DNA of 64,000 nucleotides from Micromonospora narathiwatensis (GTDB taxonomy: Bacteria; Actinomycetota; Actinomycetes; Mycobacteriales; Micromonosporaceae), in the NCBI RefSeq assembly GCF_900089605.1, contig NZ_LT594324.1:1736001-1800000 (forward strand). The letters run 5' to 3'. The notes under the pieces are model-generated. The model made no database searches. It saw only the letters and a list, made by a program, of their open reading frames with translations, and had not been told where the DNA came from. Both the position numbers and the translations under genes were made by a program. Positions 48,168-56,972 of this stretch are shown here, piece by piece (the stretch's first letter is position 1; the number at the start of each line of letters is the position of its first letter).

Positions 48168-49592
48168 TCACCAGGTGGTGGGCTTGCCCTTCTGGTACAA
48201 CCACACGTCGAAGAAGTTGCCGAGGTTCTGCCCGGACTCCTTCTCGGCCAGCGCGATGAAGTCGGCCGTTGAGGCGTGGCTGTAGCGGTGGCTCGCCGCC
48301 CACTCGCGCAGGATGCGGAAGAAGGTCTCGTCGCCGACCTTGCCGCGCAGCGCGTGCAGGGTCATCGCACCCCGGTTGTACGGGATGTTGCTGAACATGT
48401 CCACGGGACCCGGGTCGGCGAGCACCGTCTGCCAGAACGACGACGACGCGGCCCGCCCGTAGTTGCTGCTGCTGTTGAAGGTCGAGTTGACCGACGTGCC
48501 GCCGTTGTACTCGGTGTACATCCACTGGGCGTAGGTGGCGAAGCCCTCGTTGAGCCAGATGTCCGACCAGCGCTCCGGCGAGACGCTGTCGCCGTACCAC
48601 TGGTGGGCCAGCTCGTGGGCCATCGTGCTGACGCTCGCCGCGCTGGAGAAGATCGGCTTGGTCTGGGTCTCCAGGGCGTAGCCCACGTTCGGGGCCCGGT
48701 CGATGATCGCTCCGGTCGAGGCGAACGGGTACGGGCCGAACTTCGAGGAGAAGAAGTCGATCATCTTCGGGATCTGGGAGACGGCGCTGGCCGATCCGGC
48801 GACCTGCCGGGGGTCGACCGCGACGTACACCGGGATCCCGCTCGCCGTGGTCGACTCGGTGACCACGAAGTTGCCGATGGTGATCGTCGCCAGGTAGCTG
48901 GCCATCGGCTCGGTCGAGTCCCAGACGAAGGTGGTCCAGCCGTCGCTGGTCTCCTGGGAGAGGAGCTGGCCGTTGCCGACGGCGGTGAGCCCCTCCGGCA
49001 CCTTCGCGGTGAACCGGAAGGTGGCCTTGTCGGTCGGGTGGTCGTTGGTGGGCAGCCAGGCCGGCGTGCCCTGCGGCTCACCGGCGACGAAGGCGCCATC
49101 GTCGGTCGGCACCCAGCCCTCGATCGACCCGTCCGGGTCGGTGATCACGGCCGGTACGCCGGCGTACTTCACCACCACGGTGAACGTCTGCCCGGCCTTG
49201 AGCTTCGGACGCGGGGTGACGATCAGCTCCTGACCGTCGCGGGTGAAGGCGTGCGCGTGCCCGTTGACCGTAAGCGAGGAGATCTCCGGGCCACGGAAGT
49301 CGAGGTTGAACTGGTCGAGATCCTGCGTGGCGATCGCGGTGATCGTGGCGGTGGCGTCCATGAACCGGGTCGCCGGGTCGTACGAGAAGTTGAGGTCGTA
49401 GTGCTGGACGTCGTACCCGCCGTTGCCCTCGTCCGGGAAGTACGGGTCACCGACGCTCGCCGCGCCGGCCGAGTAGCGGGGCGCGCCCGGGTTGCCCGGT
49501 GCCGCGCCGGCCGCTTCCGGTGCCACCGCCGACCCGGCGGCCACCAGGGCGACCGTGGCCATTGTGGCAGCGCGCAGGCGTGAATATGTCAT
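48168..49592 (-). CDS. Secreted M1-family zinc metallopeptidase
   Basis: This is a 474-residue protein with a signal peptide (MTYSRLRAATMATVALVAAG to about EAAGAAP). The N-terminal beta domain (YDVQHYDLNFSYDP, ATATITAIATQDLDQFNLDF) is that of M1 aminopeptidases. The catalytic site MAHELAHQWYGD plus WLNEGFATYAQWM supplies HExxH-x18-E. The GxMEN exopeptidase motif is replaced by NVGYALETQ, as in several actinobacterial secreted members. Only a short part of the C-terminal helical domain is present, so the protein is about half the length of PepN. It probably trims extracellular peptides. The terminator just behind it makes it a single-gene unit. Confidence 0.93.
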   Translation of the reverse strand: MTYSRLRAATMATVALVAAGSAVAPEAAGAAPGNPGAPRYSAGAASVGDPYFPDEGNGGYDVQHYDLNFSYDPATRFMDATATITAIATQDLDQFNLDFRGPEISSLTVNGHAHAFTRDGQELIVTPRPKLKAGQTFTVVVKYAGVPAVITDPDGSIEGWVPTDDGAFVAGEPQGTPAWLPTNDHPTDKATFRFTAKVPEGLTAVGNGQLLSQETSDGWTTFVWDSTEPMASYLATITIGNFVVTESTTASGIPVYVAVDPRQVAGSASAVSQIPKMIDFFSSKFGPYPFASTGAIIDRAPNVGYALETQTKPIFSSAASVSTMAHELAHQWYGDSVSPERWSDIWLNEGFATYAQWMYTEYNGGTSVNSTFNSSSNYGRAASSSFWQTVLADPGPVDMFSNIPYNRGAMTLHALRGKVGDETFFRILREWAASHRYSHASTADFIALAEKESGQNLGNFFDVWLYQKGKPTTW

Positions 49593-49945
49593 GGGGATCC
49601 TCTCCGTGGAATCCTGCCGTCACATGAGTACGCCTATCCATCCGCACCGGACGTGAGTTCGTCAAGCATCTGCGGGCCGCACTCGCCTCCGCCGGTTCGC
49701 CCGGGTGGCTCCGCCGATCGGTCAGCCCGTCGGCGGCCATCGATGTCACCTCGCCGGCCCGCGGGTGCGGGCACTGCCGCTCCGGGTCGCCGCGGAACAC
49801 GAGGGCGCGGTGGACGGGATCGCCGTCCCGTCCACCGTCGCCGTTCGCCGTGCCGCTGTCGGCGGTGACGGCCCACGTTCGCGTCCCTCCGGCCCGCCGG
49901 TGAGCCGGCGCGACGGCGGCCCGGATGCCGACCGTCGCGCCGGCG
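49593..49945. other. Intergenic region without recognised features
   Basis: About 350 bases of high-GC sequence between the M1 peptidase start and the SnoaL-like gene stop. The peptidase promoter should lie at its left end, where an A/T-richer patch (tatgtcat, catgagtacg) is seen at 49580-49640. No gene, hairpin or operator was supported elsewhere. Confidence 0.4.
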
Positions 49946-50341
49946 TCAGTTGTGGGCGTGCGCGTCGAAGCCCTCCGGCGCGCGGTCCAGGAAGGCGGTG
50001 ACCGAGCTGATCCGGCCGTCCGGTTCGAACACCAGCACGTCGGTCCCGGCGGCGAAGGGCTGCCCCCCGTCGACCTCGATCTCCCAGCTCAGCCGGGCCC
50101 GGTCGTGGTGGATCTGCGGCTCCCCGCGACGGTGGAACACCGCGGTCGGCATGTGCTGGGTGAACTGGTCGTGGAATCCGATCAACGCCTGCCGACCCGT
50201 GAAGACGCCGATCACCGCGTGGTACCGGATGTCGTCGGTGAAGGTCTCCGAGGCGAGTTCCTGCTGCTCGTCAGGCTTCTCGGCGTTCCAGAAGCGTACG
50301 TACCGGTCGATGGTCTCCGCGTAACTGGCGCTGGACGTCAT
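49946..50341 (-). CDS. SnoaL-like (NTF2-fold) protein
   Basis: This is a 131-residue protein; GGAGAGGA precedes the ATG at 50341. The pattern YAETIDRYVRFWNAEKPDEQQELASETFTDDIRYHAVIGVFTGRQALIGFHDQF is typical of the NTF2-like/SnoaL superfamily (a cone-shaped alpha+beta barrel used by cyclases, isomerases and binding proteins). His and Asp residues (YHAVIG, QHMP) could line the pocket. The function is not defined by sequence. It is divergent from an XRE regulator gene 133 bases away, which probably controls it. Confidence 0.8.
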   Translation of the reverse strand: MTSSASYAETIDRYVRFWNAEKPDEQQELASETFTDDIRYHAVIGVFTGRQALIGFHDQFTQHMPTAVFHRRGEPQIHHDRARLSWEIEVDGGQPFAAGTDVLVFEPDGRISSVTAFLDRAPEGFDAHAHN

Positions 50342-50474
50342 GGCTGTTCCTCTCCCTGCCGATGTTCTGGTTCGCGGCTGCTGCCACATCCGCAACCGTG
50401 CGGTCCGGAGCCGGCGGGTGTCGATTACCTGTGAGGTCATTGCCAGGCCGCGGCCGACAGGTGAGGCTGGTGCC

Positions 50475-51317
50475 ATGACCAGGACCGAGCCGGTGGGGGT
50501 GCTGATCCGGCGCTGGCGCGAGCGGCGGGGCCGCTCGCAGCTCGACGTGTCGGTGTGCGCGGAACTTTCCGCCCGACATCTGAGCTTCGTCGAGACCGGG
50601 CGCGCCAACCCGAGCCGCGGCATGATCGAACGACTGTGCGACGAACTCGACGTGCCGCTGCGCGAGCGCAACGAGCTCTACCTGGCCGCCGGCTTCGCCC
50701 CGGTGCACGCCGAGCGCGCGTTCACCGACCTCGGTGCGGCGCGCGCGGCCGTGGAGGCCGTCCTGACCGGACACGAGCCCAACCCGGCGCTCGCCGTCAA
50801 CGTACGCTGGGAGCTGCTGGCCGCGAACCGTGCCATGGCGGCGTTCCTGCACGACGTCCCGCTGGAGCTGCGTACGCCCCCGGTCAACGTGCTGCGGGTG
50901 ACCCTGCACCCGGACGGCCTGTCCCGGCGGATCGGGAATCTGGCGCAGTGGCGGGCGCACCTGCTGCGCCGGGTGCGCCGGCAACTCGCCCGCACCGCGG
51001 CGGAGGGCCTGGCGGAGCTGCTGACGGAGCTGGAGAGCTACCCGGTGCCGGGGCCGAACGCCACGGGCGCCGGTCGGGCGCCGACCGACGATCTCGTGGT
51101 CCCCCTGCGGCTCTCCACCGAGTACGGCGAGCTGGCTCTGCTCTACACGACGACGATGTTCGGTTCGCCTCGGGACGTGACGCTCGACGAGATCTCCGTC
51201 GAGACGTTCTTTCCGGCGGATGCCGCGACGGCGGAGACGCTGCGGGCCATGTCGGCGATTCCCGCCGGAGCGGCCGGGACGTCCCTGGCCGGGTTCGTGG
51301 ACAGCGGGGTGGGCTGA
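50475..51317 (+). CDS. XRE-family regulator with MmyB-like ligand-binding domain
   Basis: This is a 280-residue protein from the ATG at 50475. The N-terminal HTH reads VGVLIRRWRERRGRSQLDVSVCAELSARHLSFVETGRANPSRGMIERLCDELDVPLRERNELYLAAG. The C-terminal PAS-like MmyB domain (PALAVNVRWELLAANRAMAAFL, LRVTLHPDGLSRRIGNLAQWRAHLLRRV, LRLSTEYGELALLYTTTMFGSPRDVTL) is thought to bind a fatty-acid-like ligand in relatives. Such regulators are abundant in actinobacteria and usually repress an adjacent divergent gene encoding an enzyme or NTF2-like protein. Here the partner is the SnoaL-like gene at 49946. Confidence 0.92.
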   Translation: MTRTEPVGVLIRRWRERRGRSQLDVSVCAELSARHLSFVETGRANPSRGMIERLCDELDVPLRERNELYLAAGFAPVHAERAFTDLGAARAAVEAVLTGHEPNPALAVNVRWELLAANRAMAAFLHDVPLELRTPPVNVLRVTLHPDGLSRRIGNLAQWRAHLLRRVRRQLARTAAEGLAELLTELESYPVPGPNATGAGRAPTDDLVVPLRLSTEYGELALLYTTTMFGSPRDVTLDEISVETFFPADAATAETLRAMSAIPAGAAGTSLAGFVDSGVG

Positions 51318-51361
51318 GGTCCGACCGGCGACTGCCCGCTTGTCCCTGAGCGTCGCGTCCG

Positions 51362-51697
51362 CTACGGATGGCGCTGGCGCCGAGCACCGGGCCGGCACGT
51401 GCCGCAGAGCCGGGTCGACGGCCGTCGGGCCAGCTCCTCGATCGGGATGTCGCGGCGACACCCCGCGCAGGTCCCGTAGCGGCCCTGTTCCAGGTAGTGC
51501 AACGCTCGGGCGATGTCGCCCAGCGCCCGCCGCGAGGCGGCGGCCAGTGCCGAGGTGGCCGCGACGTCGGCCCCGTCACCGGGCAGTCGACGGGTCTGTC
51601 GGGCGAGCAGGGCGAGCTGGGTGCGGTGCCGCTCGTACTGCTCCTCCAGGGCGATCCGCAGCACGGCCAGATCGTCCCGCCTGCTCACGACGTACAC
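51362..51697 (-). CDS. TraR/DksA-type C4 zinc-finger protein
   Basis: This is a 111-residue protein. The N-terminal ~60 residues form a helical hairpin (LRIALEEQYERHRTQLALLARQTRRL), and the C-terminus has GTCAGCRRDIPIEELARRPSTRLCGTC, a CxxC-x17-CxxC zinc finger like that of DksA. The DksA coiled-coil tip DxxDxA is not obvious, since the hairpin is short, so binding in the RNA polymerase secondary channel is uncertain. Small proteins of this kind are common in actinobacteria and their roles are mostly unknown. The start is a GTG; a second GTG 9 bases further in is also possible. Confidence 0.85.
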   Translation of the reverse strand: MYVVSRRDDLAVLRIALEEQYERHRTQLALLARQTRRLPGDGADVAATSALAAASRRALGDIARALHYLEQGRYGTCAGCRRDIPIEELARRPSTRLCGTCRPGARRQRHP

Positions 51698-51830
51698 GGT
51701 CGAGTTCCTACCCTGTCTCGAAGAACGACGGGCGGAGCACGCTCGCGCTCCGCTCGCGGTCGCTGGTCACCCGAGCATCGGCCGTGCCGGAAGGCGCCGG
51801 TCGGGGCGGCGACGGGCGTGCCGAGGTGCC

Positions 51831-51850
51831 GGCGACCGCGAGCGGTCGCC
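51831..51850 (-). terminator. Short hairpin downstream of the DadA-like gene
   Basis: The inverted repeat GGCGACC-N6-GGTCGCC, extendable toward the loop, 20 bases after the oxidoreductase stop on the minus strand. A modest terminator. Confidence 0.45.
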
Positions 51851-51869
51851 GACACGGCGAGGTGAAACG

Positions 51870-53132
51870 TCAGCGCAGCGGGCTGAAGGGCGCAAGCTCC
51901 GTGGGCTGTCGACCGGTGGTGATCTGCTCGGCGAGCAGCTCGCCGGTGAGCGGGCCGAGAGTGATGCCCCACATGCCGTGGCCACCGGCCGCGAAGACCC
52001 GCGGTGACCTGGTCCCGCCGATCAGCGGCAGCCCGTCCGGGGTGCACGGGCGCGACCCGACCCACTCGTCGACGCGGGCGTCCAGGTCCGCGCCGCGCAG
52101 CAGCGGTCGGGCGGCCTCGGCGATGGCCAGGACGCGGCGCTGGTCCAGCGGGGCCTCGGCGCTGCGGAACTCCATCATGCCGGCGACGCGCAGCCGGTCG
52201 CCCAGCGGCGTGCACGCGACGCGCTGCGCCGGGAAGTACACCGGACCCGACGGGACGTGCTCGATCGCCACGCTGAAGCTGTATCCGCGGCCGGCCTGCA
52301 CGACGGTCCGGATGCCGAAGCGCCGGCCCAGCTCGCCGAGCCACGTGCCGGTGGCCAGCACCACCGCGTCGTAACGCTCGTCCGCGCCGGCGGAGGTCAA
52401 CACCCGGACCCCGGCGCCCTCGTCGCGTACGTCCACCACGTCCGCCCCGGTCACCAGCGACGCCCCGCGGGCGAGGACGGAGTCGGCGAGCGCGTGCACG
52501 TACTCCCCGGGGTTGACGAAGCGCTGACCGTGGAGCCGGATGGCGGCACCGATGTTGTCCGACAGCGAGGGCTCCACCTCACGCGCCTCGGCCCCGGTCA
52601 GGACGTCGAACTCGATCTCCTGGCCCGCGGCGTGGATGTGTCCCAGCTCGTCCAGCAGGACCGACCGCTCGGCGTCGGTCCGGTACGCCGCGATAAACGA
52701 TTTCGCCTCGTTCGTCATCGAAGCGACCCCGCCGGCCGCCAACGCGTCGAACGCCTCGAACGCACGCCGGTTCATCGGGATGTAGGCCCGCATCGCGTCC
52801 CGCCACTTCGAGGCGGTGCTGTGCCGGGCGAAGCCCGCCAGGAACCGCAGCAGCCGAGCGTCCGCGCGCGGCGGCACGTAGACGGGCGACGAGGGGCTCA
52901 GGACGGCGCGCAGTCCGTAGCGGAGCACCGCCGGCTCGGGCAGGGGAGTGGTGATGCCGGGGGTGAGCCAGCCCGCGTTGCCCCACGATGCGCCGGCCGC
53001 CACCCCCGTGCGGTCGAACACGGTGACCTGCACCCCCCGTTCCTGAAGGAACCAGGCGGTGGCCAACCCGACCATCCCGGCACCGACGACGGCGACGCGT
53101 TGGGGGGTGGGCGCGGACTCGATGGCAGGCAT
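51870..53132 (-). CDS. FAD-dependent oxidoreductase, DadA (D-amino-acid dehydrogenase) type
   Basis: This is a 420-residue protein; AAAGGAG precedes the ATG at 53132. The N-terminal FAD motif is RVAVVGAGMVGLATAWFLQERGVQVTVFDR, followed by AAGASWGNAGWLTPG, which is characteristic of DadA-like enzymes. The C-terminal flavin motif is GGTRSPRVFAAGGHGMWGITLGPLTGELLAEQI, and VDEWVGSRPCTPDGLPLIG precedes it. It should oxidise a D-amino acid or cyclic imino acid to the imine and pass electrons to the respiratory chain. D-hydroxyproline is one known substrate class for close relatives. It is divergent from a PucR regulator, which is probably its activator. Confidence 0.9.
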   Translation of the reverse strand: MPAIESAPTPQRVAVVGAGMVGLATAWFLQERGVQVTVFDRTGVAAGASWGNAGWLTPGITTPLPEPAVLRYGLRAVLSPSSPVYVPPRADARLLRFLAGFARHSTASKWRDAMRAYIPMNRRAFEAFDALAAGGVASMTNEAKSFIAAYRTDAERSVLLDELGHIHAAGQEIEFDVLTGAEAREVEPSLSDNIGAAIRLHGQRFVNPGEYVHALADSVLARGASLVTGADVVDVRDEGAGVRVLTSAGADERYDAVVLATGTWLGELGRRFGIRTVVQAGRGYSFSVAIEHVPSGPVYFPAQRVACTPLGDRLRVAGMMEFRSAEAPLDQRRVLAIAEAARPLLRGADLDARVDEWVGSRPCTPDGLPLIGGTRSPRVFAAGGHGMWGITLGPLTGELLAEQITTGRQPTELAPFSPLR

Positions 53133-53262
53133 CGTTCTCTCCTTTGAGCAGCAAAGATCCGCCCAATCCTGCCGCCGCCACGCCGAGACGTCATTGTTCC
53201 GCCAGGCCAACAGTGACCCCGACGACTGGTCGATATGAACAACGCCGAGGCATCATCGGGCG

Positions 53263-54819
53263 GTGATCACCGTGGCTGGCGTGGTGGAGGCGGTCGGCGC
53301 CGCTCTGCTCAAGGTCGTCGTCCCCGCCAAGCCAGCGGAGGTGCGCGACGTCACCCTCGCCGAACTCGACGAGGCGGCGGCCGGCCAGAGCGGCGACCTC
53401 GTCCTCGGTGCCGGCATCGCGACGCCCGACCAGGCGCTCGCCGTCATCGAGCGCTGCGCGGCGACCGCGGCGGCCGGACTCGTCCTCAAGCCCCCGCTCA
53501 CCGCGCATCCCGACGTGACGTCGTCGGCCGCCGACCGCGACCTGACCCTGGTCGAGTTGCAGAGCCACGGGTCATGGGCCCAGCTGGTCTGGCTGCTCCG
53601 GGGGGTGATCGACAGGGCCGCCGCACCCGGCTCGCCCGAGAGCGGGGAAACCGGGGTGTACGACGAGCTGTTCGCCCTCGCCGACGCGGCCGCCGCCATC
53701 GTCGACGCCCCGGTGACGATCGAGGACGCCCAGTACCGGGTGCTCGCCTACTCGTCCCGGCAGGACCGTACCGACCCGGCTCGCGTCTCGACCATCGTCG
53801 GGCGCCGCGTCCCCGGCGACGTGGTCGCGCACTTCCGTTCCCGTGGCGTGTTCCGCAAGCTCGCGAAGGGGAGCGAGCTGATCTTCGTACCGCAGGGTCC
53901 GGACGGGACCCTGCCCCGGCTCGTGATCCCGATCCGCGCCGGGGGTGAGCTGCTCGGGTCGATCTGGGCCGTCGTCGACGGTCCGGTGCCGGACGGGCGC
54001 CTGCGTGATCTTCAGGGCGCGGCCTCGGTGCTGGCGCTGCACCTGCTCCGCCTCCGGGTGCAGGCCGATGTCGCGCGCCGGGTGTCCGCCGACCGCCTGC
54101 GGGCCGCCCTGCGAGCCCCCGGCCGGACGGGACGGGAGGAACTGGGACTTCCCGCCGGCCCGTGGCGGGTGGTCGCGCTCGAGGCGCACAGCGGGACCGC
54201 GGAGATGGTGCACAACCTCGCCCTCTGGGAGTCGATCACCCGCCGGCACGGTTGGCGCCAGCCGCTGATCGCGGATGTCGGGGACGTCCTGTTCGCGGTC
54301 GTCGTCGACGAGGGCGAGTCGCCGGGCTCCTGGCTCTGGATGGAGCGCCTGATCCACGACATCGCCGTGCACGAACCGGGGCTGCGGGCCGCGTCCGGCA
54401 GCGTCGCCCGGGAGCTGACCGACCTGCCACGCTCCCGCGCCGAGGCGGCGGAACTGCTCGCGCTGCACGGCTCGGCCCGGCCGCGAGGCTCGGTGCTGCG
54501 CTTCGAGGACGTCTGGGCCGAGGTGGTCGTACACCGGGTGGTCAGCGCGGTGCCGCAGGCCGATCTGCTGGTGGGTGGACCGCTGCCCGTCCTCGTCGCC
54601 CACGACCGGAAGCACGGCACCGACTACGTCGCCACGGTCGCCGCCTGGCTGGAGCAGCAGGGTGACCCGAGGAAGGCGGCCCGGCAGTTGCACGTGCACC
54701 CCAACACGCTCCGGCACCGGATGCGCCGCCTCGCCGAGGTCGTTCCCGTCGACCTCGATTCGCCGCGTACCCGGCTGGCGCTGCAGGTCCAGCTCGCGGC
54801 GCTGCGTCCCGGGTCCTGA
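53263..54819 (+). CDS. PucR/CdaR-family transcriptional regulator
   Basis: This is a 518-residue protein; the GTG start is at 53263. The N-terminal region (ITVAGVVEAVGAALLKVV, VTLAELDEAAAGQSGDLVLG) and a GAF-like centre (LFALADAAAAIVDAPVTIEDAQYRVLAYSSRQ) precede the C-terminal PucR HTH: YVATVAAWLEQQGDPRKAARQLHVHPNTLRHRMRRLAEV. The family controls catabolism of purines, amino acids and imino acids, often the neighbouring genes. Only 130 bases separate it from the divergent DadA-like oxidoreductase gene, and a permease gene follows on its own strand. A substrate-responsive catabolic unit is a reasonable inference. Confidence 0.93.
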   Translation: MITVAGVVEAVGAALLKVVVPAKPAEVRDVTLAELDEAAAGQSGDLVLGAGIATPDQALAVIERCAATAAAGLVLKPPLTAHPDVTSSAADRDLTLVELQSHGSWAQLVWLLRGVIDRAAAPGSPESGETGVYDELFALADAAAAIVDAPVTIEDAQYRVLAYSSRQDRTDPARVSTIVGRRVPGDVVAHFRSRGVFRKLAKGSELIFVPQGPDGTLPRLVIPIRAGGELLGSIWAVVDGPVPDGRLRDLQGAASVLALHLLRLRVQADVARRVSADRLRAALRAPGRTGREELGLPAGPWRVVALEAHSGTAEMVHNLALWESITRRHGWRQPLIADVGDVLFAVVVDEGESPGSWLWMERLIHDIAVHEPGLRAASGSVARELTDLPRSRAEAAELLALHGSARPRGSVLRFEDVWAEVVVHRVVSAVPQADLLVGGPLPVLVAHDRKHGTDYVATVAAWLEQQGDPRKAARQLHVHPNTLRHRMRRLAEVVPVDLDSPRTRLALQVQLAALRPGS

Positions 54820-54908
54820 CCCCGACCGCCTCGGCCGCGAGGCGCCGGCGTTTCGCCGGCCGGGCAAAGATCCGTGGTTTGGACGGAGGGGACGGGGTAC
54901 GCCCTTCG

Positions 54909-55796
54909 GTGGTCTTCATCCTGGCAATCGGTGCCGCCCTGCTGCTCGGCGTCGGTTCGGCGGTGCAGCAGCGCGTCGCCTTCCAGGCCCCGGACGGCCT
55001 GGCGCTGCGCGTGGGGCTGCTGTGGCATCTCGTCCGGCAGCGGCTGTGGCTGCTGGGGCTCTCGGCGACGCTGCTGGGCGGCCTGCTCAGCGGCGCGGCC
55101 CTGGGGCGGGGTTCGGTCGTGCTGGTGCAGCCGGTGCTGGTGCTGCGCCTGTTGTTCGCCCTGTCGGCCTCGGCGCTGTGGTCCCGGCGCCCGCTCCGGC
55201 GGCGGGACTGGGGGGTCGCGCTGGCCGTCACCATGGGCATGGTCGCCTTCATCGTGGCCGGTCGCCCCGGGACCGGTAACCCCGAGGGGGTGCCGGCCTG
55301 GGACTGGGCGGTGGCCGCGGCCGGCATCGGCACGCTGACCCTGTTGCTCGTACGCTCCGCGCGCCGGCTGCGTCCCGCACAGGAGGCGCCGATGCTGGCG
55401 ATCGGGGCCGGCATGCTGTACGGGCTCCAGTCCGCGCTGACCCAGTCGGCCGTGCACCGACTGTCCACCCACGGGCTGCTGGGGCTGCTGACGAGCTGGC
55501 AGCCGTACACGGTGTTCATGATCGGACTGATCGGGACGCTGCTCGCGCAGAGCGCGTTCGACCTCGCTCCGCTCTCCGTCTCGTACCCGCCCCTCGCCGC
55601 GGCCGAGCCGCTCTCCGGGATCGCGATCGGGATCGGCGTGCTCGGTGGGACCCTGCGCCTGACGCCGGGGGCGCTCGCCGTCGAGGTCGCCGGCCTGATC
55701 GTGATGACGTTCGCGGTGTACCTGCTGGCCGCGTCCCCACATATCGTCGGCCACCATCTGGAGCCGGTGAACGAGCCCCCCGACGACGCCCCGTAG
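54909..55796 (+). CDS. DMT-superfamily (EamA-like) permease
   Basis: About 295 residues. The start is uncertain: the GTG at 54909 begins just before the first helix, and a TTG at 54879 is also in frame. Roughly nine or ten hydrophobic helices are present (FILAIGAALLLGVGSAVQQRVAFQ, VLVQPVLVLRLLFALSASALW, GVALAVTMGMVAFIVAGRPG, EVAGLIVMTFAVYLLAASP). The pattern QPVLVLRLLFAL followed by a charged loop and a second repeat is typical of the DMT family of actinobacteria. The transported compound is unknown. It follows the PucR gene by 89 bases and may belong to the same catabolic unit. Confidence 0.85.
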   Translation: MVFILAIGAALLLGVGSAVQQRVAFQAPDGLALRVGLLWHLVRQRLWLLGLSATLLGGLLSGAALGRGSVVLVQPVLVLRLLFALSASALWSRRPLRRRDWGVALAVTMGMVAFIVAGRPGTGNPEGVPAWDWAVAAAGIGTLTLLLVRSARRLRPAQEAPMLAIGAGMLYGLQSALTQSAVHRLSTHGLLGLLTSWQPYTVFMIGLIGTLLAQSAFDLAPLSVSYPPLAAAEPLSGIAIGIGVLGGTLRLTPGALAVEVAGLIVMTFAVYLLAASPHIVGHHLEPVNEPPDDAP

Positions 55797-55950
55797 CGGA
55801 GGGATGGCCCCGGAGGTACGGACAGAACAGCCGTCGGGGGCATCTTGGCGGCCGCGTCCCGGCCGTGCCCGCCCGCGTGAACCGCCAGGGCCGTGGCGGC
55901 CCATAACGCCGGGATACGACCCAGCGGGTATGACCCAGCAAATCCATTGA

Positions 55951-56832
<882 letters not shown>

Positions 56833-56855
56833 CGTACGACCGGACGACCTGACGG

Positions 56856-56886
56856 GGCGGCCCGGCTGGCGACCAGCCGGGCCGCC
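56856..56886. terminator. Terminator between the trypsin and regulator genes
   Basis: A perfect 14-base-pair stem GGCGGCCCGGCTGG with its complement and a 3-base loop, 24 bases after the trypsin stop. It can also serve the convergent regulator gene. Confidence 0.8.
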
Positions 56887-56972
56887 GCCGCGCCGTCACC
56901 GGCGATCGGGCTGCCCGCGCCCGGTGGAACGCACCCGGACCGGGCACCGTTCCCGGCACCGGCCGCCGCGGC

